NCBI RefSeq assembly: GCF_026230105.1
Contig: NC_079476.1
Coordinates: 23,798,559 to 23,862,558, forward strand
Length of the DNA: 64,000 nt
DNA from: Diorhabda sublineata
Lineage: Eukaryota > Arthropoda > Insecta > Coleoptera > Chrysomelidae
Direction: 5' to 3'
Positions 57,600 to 64,000 of the stretch are shown piece by piece (the first letter of the stretch is position 1; each line of letters opens with the position of its first letter). The notes beneath the pieces are model-generated. The model did no database searches and was not told where the DNA came from. It saw nothing but the letters and a program-made list of their open reading frames with translations. A program made the position numbers and the translations under genes.

Positions 57600-60430
57600 T
57601 GCTACGTGTTGTGATATAAAAAGTTTTAGTTACGTTGTGGTTCCATTTTTCTCATAAATAAGTTATTAGAAAAAAAGGTAGAGGATAAAATTCAATGAAA
57701 AAAATGCTTCCAAAATTTGGTGTGAAAAATATCAAACATAATAATTTTTTTGGGTTATTTCATTATTACAAAACTTGATTTTATATTATGGGGTTTATTT
57801 ACTATTAAAATAATTTTTCCACATTGTTAAATAATTCTATTTATTACGTACTCAAGACTGACATTTACATAATAATAATTATGATAATACCGGTCTGGTT
57901 AATGATTTAGATGCTACCTAAACTAAAACGGATTTTCAGTAATCCCATACCCTTTATTTAAAACAGTTTATCATTCCAGCTAGCTTGGTATCTGTTGTCC
58001 ATTCTAAATTTTGATGTTATCCTTGTTTTTTTGTCACCTCAAAATTTTCATGAAACTCACCACGTAAATAGAATGTTAAATGACACGCTGGTGGAAATAG
58101 CTAAATGGAAATAATCAACTATGATATGAAAGCTATCATCATCCCAAGTGTACAAAGGAAAATGAAAAGAAGCAGAAGAATAAGAACTATGCGTTTTGAA
58201 GTGGGCTCCATTTTTTATAAAAATCGTTATTGACAAAGGAATTTACGTTATGCGTAGCTAGTTCAGATTTGAAGACGCAAAATAGCAATAAAGGTCAAAG
58301 ACATCTTCATATTCTGGTTCTTGGTCAACAGAATCTCATAAAGTTGAAACTTGTATGTTTTCAATAATATATAATTATTACTCATGTTAGAACAGAGATT
58401 ATTAAAGCTAAATGGAAGGTTTGAAACTTAAATTTTCACCTTTGCGATTTCATCAGAAATTTTTCACAACAAACGAATGCTCTAATTCATTAATTAAATT
58501 TATGAATTCGTTGGCTTTGATGAGTCAGATTTATCTTATGCTTTTTCATACTGTTTCATGTGTACCAATTTGATGTTCTCATCTCTAGAAATTGAAAGTC
58601 TAAACCATTTGGTTCCCCAACCGTCTTCTTTCTCAGATGTAAATCTTGATTCAATATTCATATTTTGTTCTACTAATCCATAAACAGATAAATCAAAAGA
58701 TTTTGTTTTGGATGATTTGAAAACATTGTAAACTCGCCGTCCCACGTTTGTAGATTTAACAAATTTAACAATGTGGAATATAAAGAGAACTAGCCTTCAG
58801 TAAGACACTTTCATATTTTAAATCTATACAATTCTATAATATCGTTCTAGATGTAGGTCCGTTGATAAAATTCTGTGCAAGTATGAAAATTAATTTTTCG
58901 TATTAATATTAATTTATAAGAGCCAGAGATTTGCATCAAATGAGAGGAGTCAATGATGTTATATCTTTTATTATAATTCGTGATTGTATGTTTTACATTG
59001 GTGGAGAAACAAGTAACAAGCAATTGATCCTAGAAATTTATTTTATACTGTTTGATAGTTTGATAATGATTGTTTCCACTCTTGCCATTATCTTTCCTTC
59101 CAATTTGGTGCTCCTATCTCATTAAGGTGTTCTTCAGCTTCATGTTTTAAAATGTTTTTACTCTTATTCCTATTTGTTCTAAATCAACTGATCTAGATCT
59201 AGAGAGTATTTTTTTTGAGCCTGATGTAATTTATTACGCTTTCTAGTGACTTTTAATGTTCGGTATACTTAAGTAACTTATCACGAATTGATTAACCCTT
59301 GAACTACTGAAATATCCAGATTTATTTTTAATATTAGTTCGAGCAACTTATAGAAGTGATTTTCATAGCGAACATAAACGACCATCTGATCTATCTGTCA
59401 AATTGTAGACAGGATTTGTACCACATACTCTACATCAACTAATGTGTGGGGGATAAAAATTTGTGGATTCATCATTAATCTCAGGAATCATTACTAATTC
59501 CGTTAATTTTGCGCAAAAATTTTGGCCATAATCAGTATAAGATCCAGTTGTTGTGAAAATCATCGCAACAATTCATTACAAGACGCAATTTTGACATTAT
59601 TAGCTAAAAATTCAATCTAAATTTTTCGTTTCTTAATAAACATCTGTAAGACCACTGTTTCACATAATTTTTTTTAATTGAAAGGAATATTAATTATGAT
59701 ATCTTCATACATAACAGACTTTTCGTTTCGAGATGTCGCTCTTTACAAGTGACTGTAAACGGATTCGAATCAACAACTTTTATGTGAATGAGATCTGTAT
59801 AAATTGGACAATAAATTTGAATACTAAAATAGTGGTTTTGTAATATATTTATAACGTAGGTAAGTTGAATGTTTTTGTTGCTAATTTTTGTTAATGTGTT
59901 TTTGTTCCGTGCTTTAGTCTTGCATGCAATCCACCGGCTGCTAAGTTTCCAGTTTAACACAAAGATAGTAGCACAAGTATTCAATATTTTTTTCTAACCA
60001 TCAATAGGTAGCTAGCTTTTATAACTATATATCGTTTGTTCCAAAAGTTATAGTTATTCAAACAAAATGACCAGATTAACAAAGAAAACTTTGCTATGGA
60101 AGTCCTTCGTCTTTTTATTGCAACTACCCAGGAAATGATTATAATATTTTGAATCAAAGGTTACAATAGAAAATTTGTCTACGAGATGGATGTCGCAGAT
60201 ATTTGGATATCTTAAAAAGGTTCCGATTTAACAAAGGAATAAGCCTTTTTTTCCTATAATAATTTTTATTTTTGTTATAAACTCGTCCACTGAGGTAGAT
60301 CGTAAAGCTGGTCCTGTTCTATTACGTTGATAGAATCTAAAGTTTAGCAGATGTGGAAATTCTCAGAAGGACCATCTACATTTTTTATATATATGGGCAA
60401 TTTCTTTATATTGATTTTATAACTTATTTA
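57600..60430. other. Intergenic, nothing recognised
   Basis: No gene supported. A 96-codon minus-strand frame (59694-59984, TTG start) is unsupported by splice or domain evidence. Confidence 0.45.
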
Positions 60431-60435
60431 CAGTA

Positions 60436-60737
60436 TGTTGTGGACATTTTTCCAGAATCAATTTCTAAGAATGCTTTTTTTTGGATGCATTCTAGAATCC
60501 GAATAATCGAGAAATCCGTTGTGTATAAATAGGCGCTTGTTTATCAGCGAGTCAGTCAGTAAATAATTATATCTCATACCGAATGGATCGGAATAGTAAA
60601 TAGAAACCCTGTGAATTTAAATAAATTAGTGAATAGTTAAGTCTTAGTGGACAGTTTAGAGAATAGTTTTGGAATTCCAAATTTGTAATCTTTTTTGATT
60701 TATAGAAAAAATAAAATTGAATTGAAATTGAATTCCA
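60436..60737 (+). mobile_element. Possible solo LTR with core promoter
   Basis: About 300 bp starting TGTTGTGGACATTT and ending near TTGAATTCCA (TG...CA ends). Inside are a heat-shock-like TTCTAGAATCC, a TATA box (TATAAATA, 60524-60531) and, 28 bp on, an initiator TCAGT (60552-60556) within GCGAGTCAGTCAGT. This arrangement is typical of insect gypsy LTRs. No clear target duplication, so the boundaries are uncertain. Confidence 0.4.
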
Positions 60738-60739
60738 AT

Positions 60740-61245
60740 ATTATACTAATACTAAATTGAAAAATAAGGATTATTAGAAAACGATTCTGGTAAATGAAAT
60801 CACCCCTATATAATAGACGGTTGGAGTGGCTATTAGATTGTCATGAATTATTACTATTAAGATATTTGTAGAAAATACTTGATTATATTTCCAAATATTG
60901 GCTGTAATGACATGAAAAAGAATAATAAATGATGAAATAAATATCTTATTATCCCATTCCAAACGCCGATTGTTATATCTTTTCTTTCCTAATTAACCTT
61001 GAGTATAAATTTAATATGAATGTACTTTCGATATAAACCAATTATATTTATTGATTTTTTGCATATCAGTTGAACTAGTTTCGATTGATATTACTAAATG
61101 TCTATCAATAATCAAATATTCATAATAATCCGACAAAAAATATCTGTATTAAAATTACAATATGTATACGCACAAAAAACAATATTTGGAGAAACATTAA
61201 GGGTAATTTGTTAATGAATATTTATATAAAACAGTGGTGGACAGT
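60740..61245. other. Intergenic, nothing recognised
   Basis: AT-rich without supported features. Confidence 0.5.
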
Positions 61246-61249
61246 GTGG

Positions 61250-62010
61250 TAAAATACGGAGGGTTCTTTTTGAAGCTTCCAGTACAAAAGGACGCTAGTT
61301 AGAAGTAACCTAAGATTTCGAACGGAATATGGTAAAAATTGAAACTGTCTACGGGAATTTTGCACTATTAATGATCGTGATATTTTGGGGAGCTGCAGTC
61401 AACATGTCAGTATCAGTTTGATTAACGATGAGCGTTCGAGACGGTCACAAACTGCGACAACCAGCGAGATAATCGAAAAAGTTCTTCAAATAGAATCGAG
61501 AAAGATGGAAGAGGCTATCGGTATATCGGAAAAGTTTACCAAATGGTACTGGACAATTTTTGGATTAAAGTTAGAGATATAGAAGAGGCCATCGGCATAT
61601 CAAAAGAGTACATTTGCCATATACAGATTTTTTGCGTCGATTCATAACTGTAGATGGAAAACAGAGGATTGCAAAGATTTAACTTTTTCCAAAATTTTTT
61701 TTAATTATTCATCTAGTTGTGAACGCATGCAGATAAACGTTATTTCGAACTATGGTTTCCAGAAATGTCTTTTATGATAACCTGCTCCAAAGAAGGTAAA
61801 AACTGTTTAATCGAACGGAGAAGTGAAAAAAAGCATCTTCTGACACTTCACACCCTCCAAATTCACCAGATATAGCTTCTAGCGACTTTTTCTGTTTCTT
61901 AACCTCAAAGTTCCACTTGTAAGATAGAAATTTTTTTCGTATGAGGAAATTATCGCATACGTAAACGCCTATTTAGAGGAGGAAGACGATGTTGAACAAT
62001 AAATGAATGA
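61250..62010 (+). mobile_element. mariner transposase relic
   Basis: The N-terminal part (61385-61582) reads INDERSRRSQTATTSEIIEK and MEEAIGISEKF, the second helix-turn-helix region. EEAIGIS recurs at 61585, so a short segment is duplicated. The C-terminal part reads NSPDIASSDFFCFL, FFSYEEIIAYVNAYLEEEDD and VEQ, stop. The central catalytic region is mostly missing. Confidence 0.8.
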
Positions 62011-62014
62011 AAAT

Positions 62015-62655
62015 GATTATAGTAAAAATACGTTTTGTTAAAGGTTTCTTTCAAATAGTATAAGTTATCAATATCTTTTGTTACAACTGCTATATGCTGT
62101 ATAAATCAACTATCAGCATAACTTTCTGCGTGATTTTACTCGATATTATTTTCGGTTAGTTATTTCTAAAGAAAATCAATCTATTTTGGCGATTGATTTA
62201 GTTTCATTTCAGTTACCATACGATTGCGAATATCGTTTCTTTATAATCAATCTAGCAAAAATATAAAACTACTTTGAAAATATTAAAACCCAGAAAAGTA
62301 TTGAGATCATGGCCTAACAATAAGTTATGAAGGGATATTTATTATTCAATGAAAGATGTTATTGCAAACTTCTTGTTAAAATCCATAACGAACCCACTTT
62401 TTGAACATTTTCATCTATTTTGAAGTTGAAAAACGTCTTGACGCTTTTTCATCTTTTAATAACTCATTTTATAAGCTTCTTTGGCACTTTTATCAAGTAA
62501 AACTTTATTGTTAATGCCTTTTTCTAAATCGGTAATTTGTCTACTATAATACTAAAAATCTAGTGAAGATGAAAATATGACAATGATCAAAAATAGAACG
62601 GGACTGTCCAAGTATTTTTGACCGGGATATGACAAGTAGAATATCTTAACTTTAC
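62015..62655. other. Intergenic, nothing recognised
   Basis: No feature supported. Confidence 0.5.
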
Positions 62656-62669
62656 TCTATTCAATAATA

Positions 62670-63190
62670 TTATGAACAGAATCATAGAAATAGTTAATCA
62701 TGTCGATGTAAGTTACAAAATGGGAGAGCGATCGATTGAAATGTTATGTTATGCGGATGATGGAGTACCGGTATCAGATAACGAAGATGACCTGCAATGC
62801 CTACTAAACACACATATAAATTTAATATGAGCATTCCAACTAAGACGATTTAATCAATGGTAATTAAATCAGATGTAAACCAGCAGTCGACATAATATAA
62901 CAAACAATATAATTCAATTAAAAACAATATGTACATGAAGTACGATGAAAAGAAAACAAGAGACCAAATATTGATAACAAAAAGAATAATGACGACGAAT
63001 GGTATGAAAATTCTACGAACTAATGAGGAAGTGAACGTCAAAAATAGAATGAGAAGTCAGGGTATTAAAGAAGAACTAGGAATTCCAGAAGTGGTGAGAT
63101 GAGTTCGAGAACCTAAACGAGGTTGTCTGAACCCGACCACATGGACAAAATGAGCAATCAATTACATGGACATGGACTTTGATATAAATA
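62670..63190 (+). mobile_element. RTE-type LINE fragment
   Basis: It reads MNRIIEIVNHVDVSYKMGER, SIEMLCYADDGVPVSDNEDD and LQCLLNTHINL, the RT motif with catalytic YADD. After a degraded part it reads MTTNGMKILRTNEEVNVKNR and GIKEELGIPEVV, the post-RT region (MRILRxIxGKT...RxxxI). This matches RTE-clade elements. Large internal deletions. Confidence 0.75.
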
Positions 63191-63194
63191 TATA

Positions 63195-64000
63195 TTTGCG
63201 CCTGTATATCTAGCATAAATAATCGTTCTGGGTTAATTTAATAGATTTTGAAGATTACATTATCATTTTCTCAATTTTTAAACTGAATTACTACTTTTAT
63301 CTCTTGTTTTATCTAGAATACCAATAATTTAATATATTTTAGGAATAATAATACCAAATAGTTTATAGTGTATTGGATAAACCAACAAATATTCCAACTT
63401 TTCTTTGTCCAATTTCCTACGAATTGTGTTGTCGCTCCCAACATACAGAACTGGAATCAGAATTGGAGATACATAGAACGTTATGTGGTATATCACAATA
63501 TAGTTAAGACATAAATAATGTATAACATATTGCTGAGACCTATTTAGTTATTGATTTTTATAATTACCGTGTTGCCAAACTTTAAAAGTTAATAACGACT
63601 AGCAACTAATATTTTCATAAGGGGACAGAACATTTATATAAATCTAACAGATAGATTAAATACTCATGTGTAAAAAACTGGTGTGGTTGTTCGGATATCT
63701 TCGAACGTAATTATGTCTCAGTAACAATTAGATTTGTTTATTATATTAAGCTACCTTCCGAGTTACCTTTTGTTTTGGAATTCCAAATCTCGTTTCTATT
63801 TTAACCTTCTTAATATCCTGATAGCATACAACTAAATTAATACTCTCCGATATATTTGGTACACGTTTTAGGAATAACCTATATAGACGCATCCATCTAC
63901 CTTCTCATTGTTCCATACTTACAAGAACTCAAGCGAGACGTTTGTTATCGAGGAGAAATTGATTTTCTCTCGAAATAGCGGAAAGAAAAATACTTGAAAA
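63195..64000. other. Intergenic, nothing recognised
   Basis: AT-rich to the window edge, no feature supported. Confidence 0.5.

Noticed and set aside
59840..59860. GTAG/GTAAGT resembling a second recursive splice site
   Set aside because: No pyrimidine tract precedes the AG; probably chance.
59694..59984. 96-codon minus-strand frame
   Set aside because: Non-ATG start, no homology recognised, no flanking gene signals.
1..64000. CRISPR arrays, rRNA, bacterial operons
   Set aside because: No regularly spaced repeats, rRNA-like sequence or ribosome-binding-site-led gene clusters; all coding content is eukaryotic or from transposons.

Overview
This window is AT-rich nuclear DNA from an animal, almost certainly an insect. 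The evidence is spliced genes with GT-AG introns, an errantivirus-type gypsy element, jockey/CR1/RTE-type LINE pieces, many Tc1/mariner relics, a Helitron relic, hAT and Harbinger-like MITEs, and short TTAGG-type (insect telomere motif) tracts. No bacterial-style operon, tRNA, rRNA or CRISPR array was seen. The TTAGG tracts argue mildly against a dipteran; I cannot name the species.

Left part (1-18 kb): a decayed 6-kb gypsy/errantivirus-like retrotransposon (1858-7827) has gag, pol and env remnants. Its 3' LTR is cut short where a mariner relic begins. Then come copies of a foldback repeat, a possible small spliced minus-strand gene (9166-9972), mariner, jockey and IS630-like relics, and two well-supported plus-strand exons (13205-13366 and 14501-14701) of a Ser/Arg/Pro-rich protein I do not recognise. 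The rest of that gene is not visible; it may run far to the right, since a textbook recursive splice site lies on the plus strand at 51950/51951. A TIR element with a TA duplication sits at 16177-16898.

Centre (22-40 kb): the main genes are two head-to-tail, minus-strand paralogues of the A1CF/RBM46/RBM47 (hnRNP Q/R-like) family, each encoding three RRMs. Upstream gene A (37130-40039) has five exons located and no 3' end found. Downstream gene B (22354-28777) has seven exons that join in frame into 479 codons. Both RRM3 exons are 178 nt and have the same phases, so the pair arose by tandem duplication; gene A lacks the intron that splits RRM2 in gene B. The DNA between and inside them holds MITEs, a Helitron relic carrying a long (GT)n tract, a mariner relic and local tandem duplications.

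Right part (40-64 kb): I found no confident host gene. It holds a CR1/jockey-type LINE with an intact YADD motif, Tc1, IS630-like, jockey, mariner and RTE relics, a 131-bp tandem duplication, a small CpG-rich island at 57.4-57.5 kb and a solo-LTR-like core promoter near 60.5 kb. Exon calls rest on reading splice consensus and frame by eye; family calls rest on recognised motifs, without database searches.
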